In this document: piece after piece, positions 15,497 through 26,018 of the stretch | How the letters are laid out: each line of letters opens with the position of its first letter | How positions within the stretch are numbered: the first letter of the stretch is position 1 | Assembly (NCBI RefSeq): GCF_007858365.1 | Contig: NZ_VFIO01000002.1 | Location: 310,001 to 374,000, forward strand | Origin: Pseudomonas saxonica | Lineage (GTDB): Bacteria; Pseudomonadota; Gammaproteobacteria; Pseudomonadales; Pseudomonadaceae | Length of the DNA stretch: 64,000 nucleotides | Reading direction: 5' to 3' | Program-made: the position numbers and the translations under genes | Notes under the pieces: model-generated | Seen by the model: the letters and a program-made list of their open reading frames with translations, nothing else | What the model was told of the DNA's origin: nothing | Database searches by the model: none

Positions 15497-16708
15497 TCAA
15501 TTCACCAGTTGATTGAGGCTAAGAATGGGCAGCAGGATGGCCATGACGATCAACAACACCACGCCTCCCATCAGCACCAACATGATGGGTTCAAACAAAC
15601 TCACCACCAGTGCGATGCGCGCTGCGAGGGTTTTTTCCTGTTGTTCGGCCGCCCGCCCCAACATGCTGTCCAGCTCACCGGCGCGTTCGCCGCTGGCGAT
15701 CAGGTGCAGCATCATGGGCGGGATATCACCGCTGCGTTCCAGCCCTCGGGCCAGGGTGCCGCCTTCGCGTACCGAACGGGCGACATCAAGCATGCGTTGG
15801 CGAATGGCCAGATTCGCGATCACCGTGGCCGAGATTTCCAGCGCGTCTACCAGCGGTACGGCGCTTTTGCCGAGGATCGACAGGGTGCTGGCAAACCGCG
15901 CGGCTTCCATCGCGCGTAGCACCCCGCCCACCAGTGGCAGGTTAAGCAGCAGTACGTGCCAGCGCAGCTTCAAACGAGGCTGGCGCAAGCCCCAGCGCAC
16001 CGCCCACACGGCCGCGAACAACAGAACCAGCAGCCACCCGCCGTAACTGCGCAAGCCGCTGCTGACGGCGATCATGGCCTGGGTCAATGCAGGCAGCGGC
16101 TGGCCGCTGTTGATAAATATTTTGACCACGTCGGGCACTACGTACCCGAGCAAAAAACCGACAATCGAGAACGAAGCCACCAACAGAATCAGCGGATACA
16201 CCAGGGCCAGTTGAATCTTTTGCCGCGACGCATGCCGGGCCTCGGTGTAGTCGGCCAGCTGCTCCAGCACATGGCCCAAATGGCCACTGCGCTCACCGGC
16301 TGCGACCGTGGCACGAAAGAGTTCGGGGAAGGCCTTGGGAAAGGCCGTCAGTGACGTTGCTAGTGCATGGCCTTCGATTACCCGGCTGCGCACGGCGGCT
16401 AATAATTGACTGACTCGGCGCTTTTCACTTTGTGCTGCGACGGCACCCAATGCTTCTTCCAAGGGTAACCCTGCATGAATCAAGGTCGACAGCTGGCGTG
16501 TCAGCAAGGCCAGATCGGTCACGCCCAGCCGCGTACCCGACTGGGCATGGCTGCCCTGAGCCCGGCCCTTTTTAGGCTCGCTCAGGTGGGTCAGGCGCAA
16601 ACCCCGTTCTCGCAAAAGCTGACGGGCATGGCGGGCACTGTCGGCTTCTTGTGACCCGCGGCATTTGCGCCCATTGGCGTCCTGCGCCTGATACTCAAAG
16701 GCTGGCAT
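15497..16708 (-). CDS. gspF: type II secretion platform protein GspF
   Basis: A 403-aa inner-membrane protein beginning M-P-A-F-E-Y-Q-A, with two repeated GspF domains (about residues 70-190 and 270-395), each before membrane helices; three segments are seen near 170, 220 and 375. The S-G-E-R-A-G-E-L motif in the second half is typical of the family. It forms the base that GspE drives. Gaps of 2-3 bp separate it from gspE and gspG. Confidence 0.95.
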   Translation of the reverse strand: MPAFEYQAQDANGRKCRGSQEADSARHARQLLRERGLRLTHLSEPKKGRAQGSHAQSGTRLGVTDLALLTRQLSTLIHAGLPLEEALGAVAAQSEKRRVSQLLAAVRSRVIEGHALATSLTAFPKAFPELFRATVAAGERSGHLGHVLEQLADYTEARHASRQKIQLALVYPLILLVASFSIVGFLLGYVVPDVVKIFINSGQPLPALTQAMIAVSSGLRSYGGWLLVLLFAAVWAVRWGLRQPRLKLRWHVLLLNLPLVGGVLRAMEAARFASTLSILGKSAVPLVDALEISATVIANLAIRQRMLDVARSVREGGTLARGLERSGDIPPMMLHLIASGERAGELDSMLGRAAEQQEKTLAARIALVVSLFEPIMLVLMGGVVLLIVMAILLPILSLNQLVN

Positions 16709-16710
16709 GT

Positions 16711-18183
16711 TCAGTCCTCTTGGGTCACACGCAACAGTTCGTCAAGGCTGGTCAGCCCTTCGAGCACCAACCGCTGACCGTCCTGAAACAAACTGGGAGC
16801 GCCTTGCCGGGCTTCGAGGACCAGATCCGGTTCGCTGGCGCCCTGGTGAATCAGACCGGCCAAGGTCGGGGTGATGCCGATCAGTTCATAGATACCGGTG
16901 CGCCCCCGGTAGCCTTGCTGGCAGTGGCTGCAACCCCGGGCGCGGAAAAGGGTGGGGGCGGCCTGAGGCGCGAGGCCAAGCCGAACGCTGGTGGCCGGAT
17001 CGGCGCTGTACGCCGTTTTGCAGTCAGCACACAGGGTGCGCAGCAGGCGCTGGGCCAAGACGCCCACCAACGAGGACGCCAGCAGATAAGCATCTACGCC
17101 CATGTCCACCAGCCGGGTGACAGCGCCAATGGCGCTGTTGGTGTGCAAGGTCGACAACACGAGGTGCCCGGTCAACGAGGCCTGCACGGCGATTTCGGCG
17201 GTTTCCTGGTCACGAATTTCACCGACCATGACCACGTCCGGGTCCTGACGCAAAATGGCTCGCAAACCACGGGCAAAGGTCATCTGGGCTTTGGTGTTGA
17301 CCGGCGTTTGGCCGATGCCCGGCAAGTGATATTCCACCGGGTCTTCGACGGTCAGAATATTGCGGGTCTCGTGATTCAGGTGGCTGAGCGCGGCGTACAA
17401 ACTGGTGGTTTTGCCTGAACCGGTGGGCCCCGTCACCAGAAAGATGCCGTGGGGGCGGGCCAACACGTGTTCAAATCGGCTCAGGGTGTCGGCCGGCATG
17501 CCGAGGCATTTGAGGTCCAGACGCCCGGCCTGTTTGTCGAGCAAGCGCATCACAACCCGTTCACCGTGGGCAGAAGGCAAAGTCGACACCCGCACATCGA
17601 CTTCATGCCCGGCCAGCCGCAGGCTGATACGACCATCCTGTGGCACGCGTTTTTCAGCAATATCCAGCCGGGCCATGACTTTGATCCGCGACACCAGCAA
17701 GTTGGCCAGCTCACGCTTGGGCCTTAACACTTCGCGTAACTGGCCGTCGATGCGCATGCGTACCGACAGGTAATGCTCGAAGGTTTCCAGGTGCACGTCC
17801 GAGGCTTTCTCGCGCATGGCTTCGCGCAGCAGCGCATTGATCAGACGAATGATCGGGGCGTCACCTTCCTGCTCCAGCAAGTCCGCCGTTTGCGGCACTT
17901 GCTCGGCCAGGCTCATCAGGTCAAGTTCGTCGTCCAGCCCTTGCGCAACTTGTTCAGCTGCACTTTGGCCGGTGCTGTAGCTTCTGGCCAACACTTCGCC
18001 AAATTGCGTGTCGGTGATGACCTCAACGGCCACCTCGCCGCAGGCCAGCCGCCGTGCTTCGGCCAGTGCCGTCAACGGGGTGTCGGCGCGAATCAACAAG
18101 GCCGCGGGGGTTGTAGACGTGTCCAGCAACACGCCAAAACGCCGGGCAAAGCTGAAAGGTAAACGTGCGGCCGTCGGCATCAT
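16711..18183 (-). CDS. gspE: type II secretion ATPase GspE
   Basis: A 490-aa cytoplasmic ATPase. Walker A G-P-T-G-S-G-K-T is at residues 252-259, followed by the Asp box, Walker B (V-V-M-V-G-E-I-R-D) and the His box (L-V-L-S-T-L-H-T-N). Four Cys in two C-x-x-C pairs (C-A-D-C and C-S-H-C) form the zinc module of GspE. The N-terminal domain binds GspL. The ATG overlaps the gspD stop (ATGA). Confidence 0.95.
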   Translation of the reverse strand: MMPTAARLPFSFARRFGVLLDTSTTPAALLIRADTPLTALAEARRLACGEVAVEVITDTQFGEVLARSYSTGQSAAEQVAQGLDDELDLMSLAEQVPQTADLLEQEGDAPIIRLINALLREAMREKASDVHLETFEHYLSVRMRIDGQLREVLRPKRELANLLVSRIKVMARLDIAEKRVPQDGRISLRLAGHEVDVRVSTLPSAHGERVVMRLLDKQAGRLDLKCLGMPADTLSRFEHVLARPHGIFLVTGPTGSGKTTSLYAALSHLNHETRNILTVEDPVEYHLPGIGQTPVNTKAQMTFARGLRAILRQDPDVVMVGEIRDQETAEIAVQASLTGHLVLSTLHTNSAIGAVTRLVDMGVDAYLLASSLVGVLAQRLLRTLCADCKTAYSADPATSVRLGLAPQAAPTLFRARGCSHCQQGYRGRTGIYELIGITPTLAGLIHQGASEPDLVLEARQGAPSLFQDGQRLVLEGLTSLDELLRVTQED

Positions 18184-20105
18184 GGGCGATCTGCTTCAGG
18201 TTTGCGCAGGTCCACGGCTGGCGGGTCTTGCAGGTTGCCTTCGAAGAGTTGATGCGGGTCGACCGGCAACAACAGCGAATTGCTGTCTTGGGAAGCAGGC
18301 TTGCTGAGATTTCGCAAAGCGTTGTAGCGTTTTTCGCTGATCTCGCGCGAATCGTGACGGCTGCGCACAATGGTCGGGCGTAAAAAAACCATCAAGTTGG
18401 TTTTCGTATGAGTGTCTTTATTCCAGCGAAACAAGGCGCCCAGATAGGGAATGCTACGCAGCAAAGGCACACCGCTGACCTGAGTACGCACGCTGTCCTT
18501 GATCAATCCGCCGATGACGATAATTTCACCGTCTTCAGCCAGGATCGTACTTTTCAAGGCACGCTTGTTGGTAATCAAGTCCGTTGAATCGACACCTTGC
18601 AGTGACGGCGCAATTTCAGAGTTTTCCTGCGCGACTTCCAGACGCAGCGAACTGCCTTCATTGATATGCGGTTTGATCTTGAGGCTGATACCAATGTCCT
18701 GACGCGTGACGGTGGTGAAGGGGCCTTCTGAGCTATTACCCGTGCCACTGTAGGAGCCGGTTTTGAAAGGCACGTTCTGCCCCACCAGAATTTCAGCCTC
18801 TTGGTTGTCCAGGGTTAACAGGCTGGGGGTGGATAGCACGTTGTTGTTGGTGTCGCTGGCCAGCGCTGATATCAGGGCGTTAAAGCGATCGGTACCGACT
18901 TGCAGTACAGCCCCCTCAGGCATTTTTATATCGCTTGAAGGCATCGCGCCGATCTGGATGCCCGTCCCCGGGAAGGTTATCCCGCCTTGTGTGCCGCCTG
19001 TGTTGACGCCCCATTGCACGCCCAGTGTTTCAACGATGTCTCCGGAGATTTCAACGATTGCCGCATGAATCAACACTTGTGAACGTGGCTGGTCGAGCTG
19101 ACGCACGATATTTTCCAGCGTACGAACCTGCGCCGGGTCGGCCATGATGACCAGAGCGTTCTGGCTCTCATCCGCCGCAACCATCACCTCGCGTGAGCTG
19201 GCTTTCTGCGTCGCACCCGCCAGCGCAGTCTCTTGTTTCATACCTTGACCGACTGCAGCCAGCACCTCGGCCAATTGCTTGGCATCGCTGTGGCGCAGGC
19301 GCAGCACCCGTGAGTTCTCTTGCTGAGCGCTGGCTGGTGTGTCAAGCGAGCGAGCCAGTGCGCTTAAACGCTTGCGCGCGCCATCGCTGCCCAGGATCAC
19401 CAGACGATTACTCGCAAGATCAGCGATGACCTGACTGCTCGCCCCCGTGGTTTTTTTATCCAGCGACTTCTCGATAACCTTGGCAATGTCACTGGCCAGA
19501 CCATGCTTGAGCTCGACCATAGAGTGGCCATAACGCGTACCGGCATCCAGTTGACGCACGATGTCAGCAATGCGCTGAGTATTGGCCGCCGTGTCGGTAA
19601 TAATCAGCGCGTTGGCCGAGGCAGAGGGGCCAACGTAACCATTGCTGGACACCAAGGGGCGTAATAAACCCGCCAGATCGGCTGCCACACTGGCATTGAG
19701 TTCTATGACCTGAGTGACAAAGGCTTCGGCAGGGGCTGGCTCATCCAGCGAATGGGTTGGCCGCGCTTTGGCATCGGCGGCCGGGAGAATCAACAACCGA
19801 TCCCCTTGATCGATGATCGTGAAGCCGTGGGCATCGAGTACCGAGTAGAACAGCCGACGTACGCCTTCGCGGTCCAGCGCCTGCTCGGAAATAACCGTCA
19901 CGCGGCCTTGCACCCTGGGATCCAGCACCACGGTAGTGCCCAAAACAGATGACATTTCCTGCACCACATCACGTAGCTCGGCATCCTTCATCGCCAGCTG
20001 CCAGAACTGTTCTTCTGCTGATGCCCAAACGGGTGAGAGCAGCGCACAGCAGATGACACTACACGTCAAAAGATGACCGATGCTGAACGCATTGGGTTTG
20101 CTCAT
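18180..20105 (-). CDS. gspD: type II secretion secretin GspD
   Basis: A 641-aa outer-membrane secretin. It has a signal peptide (about residues 1-30, ending S-P-V-W-A-S-A), N0 (T-V-V-L-D-P-R-V-Q-G), N1-N3 repeats, then the C-terminal secretin domain with V-P-L-L-R-S-I-P-Y-L-G-A-L-F-R and L-M-V-F-L-R-P-T-I-V. It ends with a short S-domain-like tail. It forms the exit channel for folded exoproteins. No pilotin gene is seen in the window. It lies 9 bp after gspC. Confidence 0.95.
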   Translation of the reverse strand: MSKPNAFSIGHLLTCSVICCALLSPVWASAEEQFWQLAMKDAELRDVVQEMSSVLGTTVVLDPRVQGRVTVISEQALDREGVRRLFYSVLDAHGFTIIDQGDRLLILPAADAKARPTHSLDEPAPAEAFVTQVIELNASVAADLAGLLRPLVSSNGYVGPSASANALIITDTAANTQRIADIVRQLDAGTRYGHSMVELKHGLASDIAKVIEKSLDKKTTGASSQVIADLASNRLVILGSDGARKRLSALARSLDTPASAQQENSRVLRLRHSDAKQLAEVLAAVGQGMKQETALAGATQKASSREVMVAADESQNALVIMADPAQVRTLENIVRQLDQPRSQVLIHAAIVEISGDIVETLGVQWGVNTGGTQGGITFPGTGIQIGAMPSSDIKMPEGAVLQVGTDRFNALISALASDTNNNVLSTPSLLTLDNQEAEILVGQNVPFKTGSYSGTGNSSEGPFTTVTRQDIGISLKIKPHINEGSSLRLEVAQENSEIAPSLQGVDSTDLITNKRALKSTILAEDGEIIVIGGLIKDSVRTQVSGVPLLRSIPYLGALFRWNKDTHTKTNLMVFLRPTIVRSRHDSREISEKRYNALRNLSKPASQDSNSLLLPVDPHQLFEGNLQDPPAVDLRKPEADRP

Positions 20106-20114
20106 TGGGTTTCT

Positions 20115-20648
20115 CTAAGGTTGTTCGGCAACGGGCCGCAGATGAAGGGAGATCGCTGGCGAGGCTGCGCCGGGCGTGCCCGAAACGGGTAAAACGTGTT
20201 TACTGGCGGGCTTGAGGGTTAACCGTTCTTCGCGGCCATTGCGCCACAGCACGACATGGCTCGCCTCAACGCGGCGTAAAACACTGCCACTGGGTAACCG
20301 CTCACCCTCTGCGTAGAACCGTGTGCTTTGTGCACCCGCAAGCAATGCCTGGGAGACACCGCGACTGGAGACAAAGCTGGCCCGCAGTTGCAGCGGCTCA
20401 GCGCTCTGCACCCAAGGGCTCTGAGTCGCGAAGCCCAGCACTGTGGCAATGGCATCGGGCGTGTACTGCCGGGGGGCTGGCGGGGTCGGCGCACTGGGCG
20501 GAGCCGATACCGTCACGGCACTCAGGGACTGGCTATATACCCATTCTTGCCACGCCAAAAAGCCGCCATAGCCCAGAGGCAATGCCAGCACTATCCAACC
20601 CACTGTTGTCGCCCAATAGCGGTTGAGCGCTACTGTCGAAATATTCAA
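20115..20648 (-). CDS. gspC: type II secretion protein GspC (short form)
   Basis: A 177-aa protein: short N-terminus, one membrane segment (V-G-W-I-V-L-A-L-P-L-G-Y-G-G-F-L-A-W), a Pro-rich linker (A-P-P-S-A-P-T-P-P-A-P) and an HR domain with L-R-A-S-F-V-S-S-R-G. No C-terminal PDZ or coiled-coil domain is present, unlike longer GspC such as XcpP. It links the inner-membrane platform to GspD and helps select substrates. It is the first gene of the gsp set, 51 bp after the cytochrome gene on the same strand. Confidence 0.8.
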   Translation of the reverse strand: MNISTVALNRYWATTVGWIVLALPLGYGGFLAWQEWVYSQSLSAVTVSAPPSAPTPPAPRQYTPDAIATVLGFATQSPWVQSAEPLQLRASFVSSRGVSQALLAGAQSTRFYAEGERLPSGSVLRRVEASHVVLWRNGREERLTLKPASKHVLPVSGTPGAASPAISLHLRPVAEQP

Positions 20649-20699
20649 AACTGCTTCATCACTGAACCTGCAACGCCTCTGCCAAAAATAAAGAGCGCT

Positions 20700-21203
20700 T
20701 TAACAAAACATTCGTTTGATAACCGACTGTCCTGATAGCTGATGCTTGATAACTGCGGCCACATGCAGGGTTATCAGCGCTGCCAGCAACACGCAGGCAG
20801 GTGTATGAATGCGGCCAAATAGGCCAGTCACATCCATGCTGTTAAAGGGCTGGGAAAACGTAACAACGTTAAAAAAAATTATCGGCCTGTCCATCATTAA
20901 AACACCGGAAATGAGGACAACAACTACCGACATATACATCATTGTGTGAACAAAAAATGCCAGCCACGGCGTCAGACTCTTCTCACCCGCTAAAGCACCA
21001 TATCCTCGTCCAAAAGAGACATATAGACGCAACAAAAACACAGGCGCCAGTAATAAGCTCACTGACACATTAAGTTCACCCACAAAGACTTTCAGGGCTA
21101 AATTTTCGCTTATTAATCCGACATAAAAACCCGAGATCAATAACCAGATAATTGTCAGTGCCGAGAATCCGTGCAGCACTTTTTGCAACATCGAATATTT
21201 CAT
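20700..21203 (-). CDS. cytochrome b561-family membrane protein
   Basis: A 167-aa four-helix membrane protein. Candidate haem-ligand histidines lie in V-L-H-G-F (helix 1), F-V-H-T-M-M-Y (helix 2-3), R-I-H-T-P-A and T-L-H-V-A-A-V-I-K-H (helix 4), the layout of prokaryotic cytochrome b561 proteins. These move electrons from quinol across or to the periplasmic face. The ATG at 21203 has GGTGAGAG upstream; a GTG at 21221 is possible. It sits between the LPMO gene and the gsp operon on the same strand, so an electron-supply role for the secreted oxidase is conceivable but unproven. Confidence 0.75.
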   Translation of the reverse strand: MKYSMLQKVLHGFSALTIIWLLISGFYVGLISENLALKVFVGELNVSVSLLLAPVFLLRLYVSFGRGYGALAGEKSLTPWLAFFVHTMMYMSVVVVLISGVLMMDRPIIFFNVVTFSQPFNSMDVTGLFGRIHTPACVLLAALITLHVAAVIKHQLSGQSVIKRMFC

Positions 21204-21231
21204 GATGGTACGTACTCTCACCTGCTATTGA

Positions 21232-21264
21232 GCATCGGGCTGCTCATAACGAGCCGCCCGATGC
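21232..21264 (-). terminator. hairpin between LPMO and cytochrome genes
   Basis: A 9-bp perfect stem (GCATCGGGC at 21232-21240 with GCCCGATGC at 21256-21264) with an inner GCTC/GAGC stem, starting 11 bp after the LPMO stop. There is no U-tract, so it may be an attenuator or 3'-end stabiliser rather than a full terminator. Confidence 0.5.
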
Positions 21265-21275
21265 TTTAACGTTGG

Positions 21276-22730
21276 TTACTTCTCGGTCCAGGCATCAGAC
21301 CAATGCGAACCTGTACCAGGCGCATAGTAAGCAGGGGCCTGTGAGCACCAGCCGGCAATCTTGCACACATAAACCTTGTCGGTTTGTGGTTGCAGGACCG
21401 CGGTGCCTACCTTGTAGTTGGCAATATCATCCGGGTAGATGGCATCGAACTCATGACTGCTGCCTTCACCGGTCAGAGTGAGTGCTTTAAGGTCCTGGAA
21501 ATTCTCACGACCGTCTTCACTGGTGGCAATCAACTTAAGGGAGTGAGCACCCGGCGCGCTTCGTACCGCCACGCTAACGGGAGCAGTGGTAGCGTCGATG
21601 GTTTGCTTTGTGACACCAACTTGTTTGTTATTTGCGTCGAAAACGGTGGCTTCAACGTCAATTTTTTTATTGGTCATCAGCGTAAAGCCAACATCGACCT
21701 GGCCTTTGTCCAGCACGTACTCGCCCGCCACATCATGCACATGCATATAGGCTTCCGGATCGGGAACCAGCGTGGTCTGCATTTGGTAGGTGGTGACACC
21801 GCTTTCTGCCTTGGCGAAGAAGCTATTGGTGCCTTTGATTGGCTCGATCACACCCTCTTCATTGCGAATACCGGCACGTACAGGCTTATTGGCTGCGTTT
21901 ACAGCTTCAGCCAGCTTGAACGACCAATTCTCAGGTTGACCCTCTTCCACAGAATCGATATTCACGCTGAAGCTGTACTCAGCACTTTCAGCACTGCCTG
22001 TGAAAGCGCGAGCCTTGACCGAGTCGCCTGGCAGCAGGGACTGGTTGGCTGTCAGCGTACCGACGTTGGCATACCCGTCTGGATCTGGCGCAGCTGCAAG
22101 GATATTGACATCAACTACGTTGTAGAAAGCAGCGCCGGTGTTATCAATGGTCCAGGCACCCAAAATGATGTGATGGCCGGTGCGATCGGAAGGGATGACG
22201 CAATCATGCTTTTGAGCGCCTGGGCCTCCAGTGCCTTCAGCACCGTCAACCGGTACACCACCCGCGCCATCGACGGCGCAAAAGGGTGCCGTGTCAAAGC
22301 TTTCACGGCTCAGTGGCAGGTTAGGATTCCACCCCGCCTTGGTGATGAAGTATTCCCATTTGGTGGTTTTATGGGCAGCGGTGTACTGCCAAGCAAACTT
22401 GATATTGCGATCAGTCACGTCACTCTGGTGCCAACGAGTCGCCGACTGAGCATCAATGGTGCCGAACTGTGTCAAGCCACCACTGGCCAGTTGGCCATCG
22501 GGAGGGCCCAATACTGGAAAGCCCTTAGCGCCTTCACCGACGGATTGCGGCTCATCAGTTGCAGGGCCACAGCCAGTATTGAGATTGATCCGGCACGCAT
22601 AGGACCGTGAAGGGGGTTCGCTCATGTAACCGTGCGCGGCTACCTGTTGGGACGCGAACATGGCAGCCATTAACGTCAATGAGGATGCACACCCCATCAA
22701 AGCCCGAGACTTTGAAAGTGCAATTGTCAT
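21276..22730 (-). CDS. lytic polysaccharide monooxygenase (AA10), GbpA-like
   Basis: A 484-aa secreted protein. The signal peptide ends Q-V-A-A, so the mature chain begins with His33, the N-terminal copper ligand of AA10 LPMOs; His120 (Y-T-A-A-H-K-T-T) is the second ligand. The catalytic domain spans about 33-205. Two GbpA-type middle domains follow (about 215-400), then a C-terminal chitin-binding module (V-C-K-I-A-G-W-C-S-Q-A... W-S-D-A-W). It should oxidatively cleave chitin or bind GlcNAc surfaces. AAGGG lies 9 nt before the ATG. Proteins of this type (CbpD, GbpA) leave the cell by type II secretion, and a full T2SS follows on the same strand. Confidence 0.9.
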   Translation of the reverse strand: MTIALSKSRALMGCASSLTLMAAMFASQQVAAHGYMSEPPSRSYACRINLNTGCGPATDEPQSVGEGAKGFPVLGPPDGQLASGGLTQFGTIDAQSATRWHQSDVTDRNIKFAWQYTAAHKTTKWEYFITKAGWNPNLPLSRESFDTAPFCAVDGAGGVPVDGAEGTGGPGAQKHDCVIPSDRTGHHIILGAWTIDNTGAAFYNVVDVNILAAAPDPDGYANVGTLTANQSLLPGDSVKARAFTGSAESAEYSFSVNIDSVEEGQPENWSFKLAEAVNAANKPVRAGIRNEEGVIEPIKGTNSFFAKAESGVTTYQMQTTLVPDPEAYMHVHDVAGEYVLDKGQVDVGFTLMTNKKIDVEATVFDANNKQVGVTKQTIDATTAPVSVAVRSAPGAHSLKLIATSEDGRENFQDLKALTLTGEGSSHEFDAIYPDDIANYKVGTAVLQPQTDKVYVCKIAGWCSQAPAYYAPGTGSHWSDAWTEK

Positions 22731-23181
22731 AAATAAAACCCTTCAGTTCATTATTGAATCGACACTAGGTCGTTTTTTATAGAGCAACTAAGTTGGATCA
22801 GACTAAACATTTCGCGCATCTGCGCAGACATCTCTTACACATTCCAATGACAACAGACATTCACAACCTGAACTCAGGTCACATACATCAGCCACCTTCA
22901 GAAAACACTTACACCGTATTAACAAACTACGCACAAAATGGGTTCAATCGCCGTTGGATTTTACAGAGCTGAAATAATCTTTATGTAGGAAATGTCTTTA
23001 AGCGAAGTGGCTCTATTCCCAATAATAAAACTTATAAGTCTGAAAATATTTGTTACTATTTAATCACCCGAAGATTTTCTCCCTATAAATTAGGCATTTA
23101 AAGTTCTCGCCAACCCCTTACCAACTTTTATACAGGAATAAAAAAACCCGGCAGTGCCGGGTTTTTAAAAAAAGATAGTGC
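22731..23181. other. AT-rich intergenic region upstream of the LPMO gene
   Basis: 451 bp without a plausible gene, clearly more AT-rich than its surroundings. It must hold the LPMO promoter (on the minus strand a TATAAA at about 22777-22782 is the best -10 candidate, with no good -35). At its far end lies the hemE terminator. Nothing else is recognised. Confidence 0.5.
23142..23166 (-). terminator. rho-independent terminator of hemE
   Basis: AAAAACCCGGCA and GTGCCGGGTTTTT form a GC-rich stem flanked by A and T runs on both sides, 16 bp after the hemE stop. Confidence 0.85.
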
Positions 23182-24252
23182 TTACTCTTGGTGATACTGC
23201 CCTGAGAACTCATGCACCGCGCTAATAAAGGCGCCTGCATGCTCGGGTTTCACTTCAGGGGTAATGCCATGACCCAGATTGAACACATGACCTGACCCCT
23301 TGCCGTAGCTGGCCAAAATGCGTTTGACCTCGGTGCGGATCGCCTCCGGGTTGGCATACAGAACGGTAGGGTCCATGTTGCCTTGCAGCGCAACTTTATT
23401 ACCCACGCGACGACGGGCTTCACCCAAATCGCAGGTCCAATCCAGGCCCAAGGCGTCGGCACCTGCATCAGCAATGCTTTCAAGCCACAGACCGCCGTTT
23501 TTGGTGAAGAGAATCACCGGCACTTTACGCCCTTCGTGCTCACGGACCAGGCCGCTGACGATTTTGCGCATGTAGGCCAGGGAGAATTCCTGGTAAGCCG
23601 CAGAGGACAGATTGCCGCCCCAGGTATCGAATATTTGCACCGCTTGGGCACCGGCCAGAATCTGACCGTTCAGGTAAGAGGTGACCGACTGGGCAAGCTT
23701 GTCGAGCAGCAGGTGCATCGCCTGTGGCGTGTCGTAGAGCATAGCCTTGGTTTTACGGAAGTCTTTGGACGAGCCACCTTCAACCATGTAGGTGGCCAGC
23801 GTCCAAGGGCTGCCGGAGAAGCCAATCAATGGCACTCGGCCATTTAGCTCTTTGCGGATGGTGCTGACGGCGTTCATCACGTAGCCGAGGTCTTTTTGCG
23901 GATCAGGGATCGGCAGTGCTTCGATGTCAGCCAGGGTGCTGACCACTTTCTTGAAGCGCGGGCCTTCACCCGTTTCGAAGTACAGGCCTTGGCCCATAGC
24001 ATCGGGAATAGTCAGGATGTCGGAGAACAAGATGGCCGCATCCAGCTGCGGGAAGCGATCCAGAGGCTGCATCGTGACTTCGCAGGCGAATTCCGCGTTC
24101 TTGCACAGGCTCATGAAGTCGCCGGCCTTGGCACGGCTGGCACGGTATTCCGGCAGGTAGCGACCGGCCTGACGCATCATCCAGACAGGCGTTACATCAA
24201 CGGGTTGCTTGAGCAAAGCGCGAAGGAAACGATCATTCTTGAGATCAGTCAT
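23182..24252 (-). CDS. hemE: uroporphyrinogen decarboxylase
   Basis: A 356-aa cytosolic enzyme that removes four carboxyl groups from uroporphyrinogen III to give coproporphyrinogen III in haem synthesis. It has the N-terminal [15 protein letters not shown] signature, with the substrate-binding Arg residues, and the second HemE signature [12 protein letters not shown]. Length is normal. It lies downstream of gltD on the same strand, as in other pseudomonads, behind a strong terminator. Confidence 0.97.
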   Translation of the reverse strand: MTDLKNDRFLRALLKQPVDVTPVWMMRQAGRYLPEYRASRAKAGDFMSLCKNAEFACEVTMQPLDRFPQLDAAILFSDILTIPDAMGQGLYFETGEGPRFKKVVSTLADIEALPIPDPQKDLGYVMNAVSTIRKELNGRVPLIGFSGSPWTLATYMVEGGSSKDFRKTKAMLYDTPQAMHLLLDKLAQSVTSYLNGQILAGAQAVQIFDTWGGNLSSAAYQEFSLAYMRKIVSGLVREHEGRKVPVILFTKNGGLWLESIADAGADALGLDWTCDLGEARRRVGNKVALQGNMDPTVLYANPEAIRTEVKRILASYGKGSGHVFNLGHGITPEVKPEHAGAFISAVHEFSGQYHQE

Positions 24253-24299
24253 GTCAGCGTCCGGAAGAAAAGTGCGGGCATTTTCTCAGAGACGGACGC

Positions 24300-24327
24300 A
24301 AAAGGCACGGCAAGTGCCGTGCCTTTT
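24300..24327 (-). terminator. rho-independent terminator of gltBD
   Basis: AAAGGCACGGCA at 24301-24312 and its exact complement at 24315-24326, with A and T runs. It separates gltD from hemE. Confidence 0.8.
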
Positions 24328-24366
24328 ATCTATCGGGGCGATTAGTCGCATCGGGGTGAGGCTTTT

Positions 24367-24474
24367 CCCTCACCCCAACCCTCTCCCAGAGGGAGAGGGA
24401 GCTGACCGCGCGCACGCTCAAGAACACCTTCAAACCAGTCACCTCTCCCTCTGGGAGAGGGTTAGGGTGAGGGG
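24367..24474. repeat. inverted repeat element, family B (short form)
   Basis: The arms 24367-24399 and 24442-24474 are inverted copies of the motif CCCTCACCCCAACCCTCTCC, around a 42-bp centre. This is the same arm sequence as in the element at 8584-8957 but without internal cargo. It abuts the gltD stop codon. Confidence 0.75.
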
Positions 24475-24477
24475 TTT

Positions 24478-25899
<1,422 letters not shown>

Positions 25900-25913
25900 C
25901 TAAACCTCTTTAC

Positions 25914-25945
25914 AACAGCTGCAAGCTACAAGCTTCAAGCTGCAA
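25914..25945. repeat. short near-palindromic repeat (AAGCT-rich)
   Basis: Repeated CAAGCT / AGCTT units around 25920-25941 form a near-palindrome between gltB and gltD, resembling a common P. fluorescens intergenic repeat. Confidence 0.5.
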
Positions 25946-25977
25946 AAAAATCGTATAAACCCGACACACCGCGCGCT

Positions 25978-26000
25978 GCTTTGAGCGGGTCGCTCAAAGC
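25978..26000 (-). other. intercistronic hairpin between gltB and gltD
   Basis: GCTTTGAGCG, loop GGT, CGCTCAAAGC: a perfect 10-bp stem just after the gltB stop, without a T-tract. It probably stabilises the gltB message or attenuates gltD. Confidence 0.5.
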
Positions 26001-26018
26001 TTGCCGATTGCTGCAGCA

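Noticed and set aside
11260-20648. Possibility that the gsp genes are a type IV pilus or competence system
   Set aside because: GspC, GspL, GspM and the pseudopilin set with GspK are specific to type II secretion.
21384-22610. 408-codon open frame antisense to the LPMO gene
   Set aside because: No domain; the LPMO reading has a signal peptide and copper ligands.
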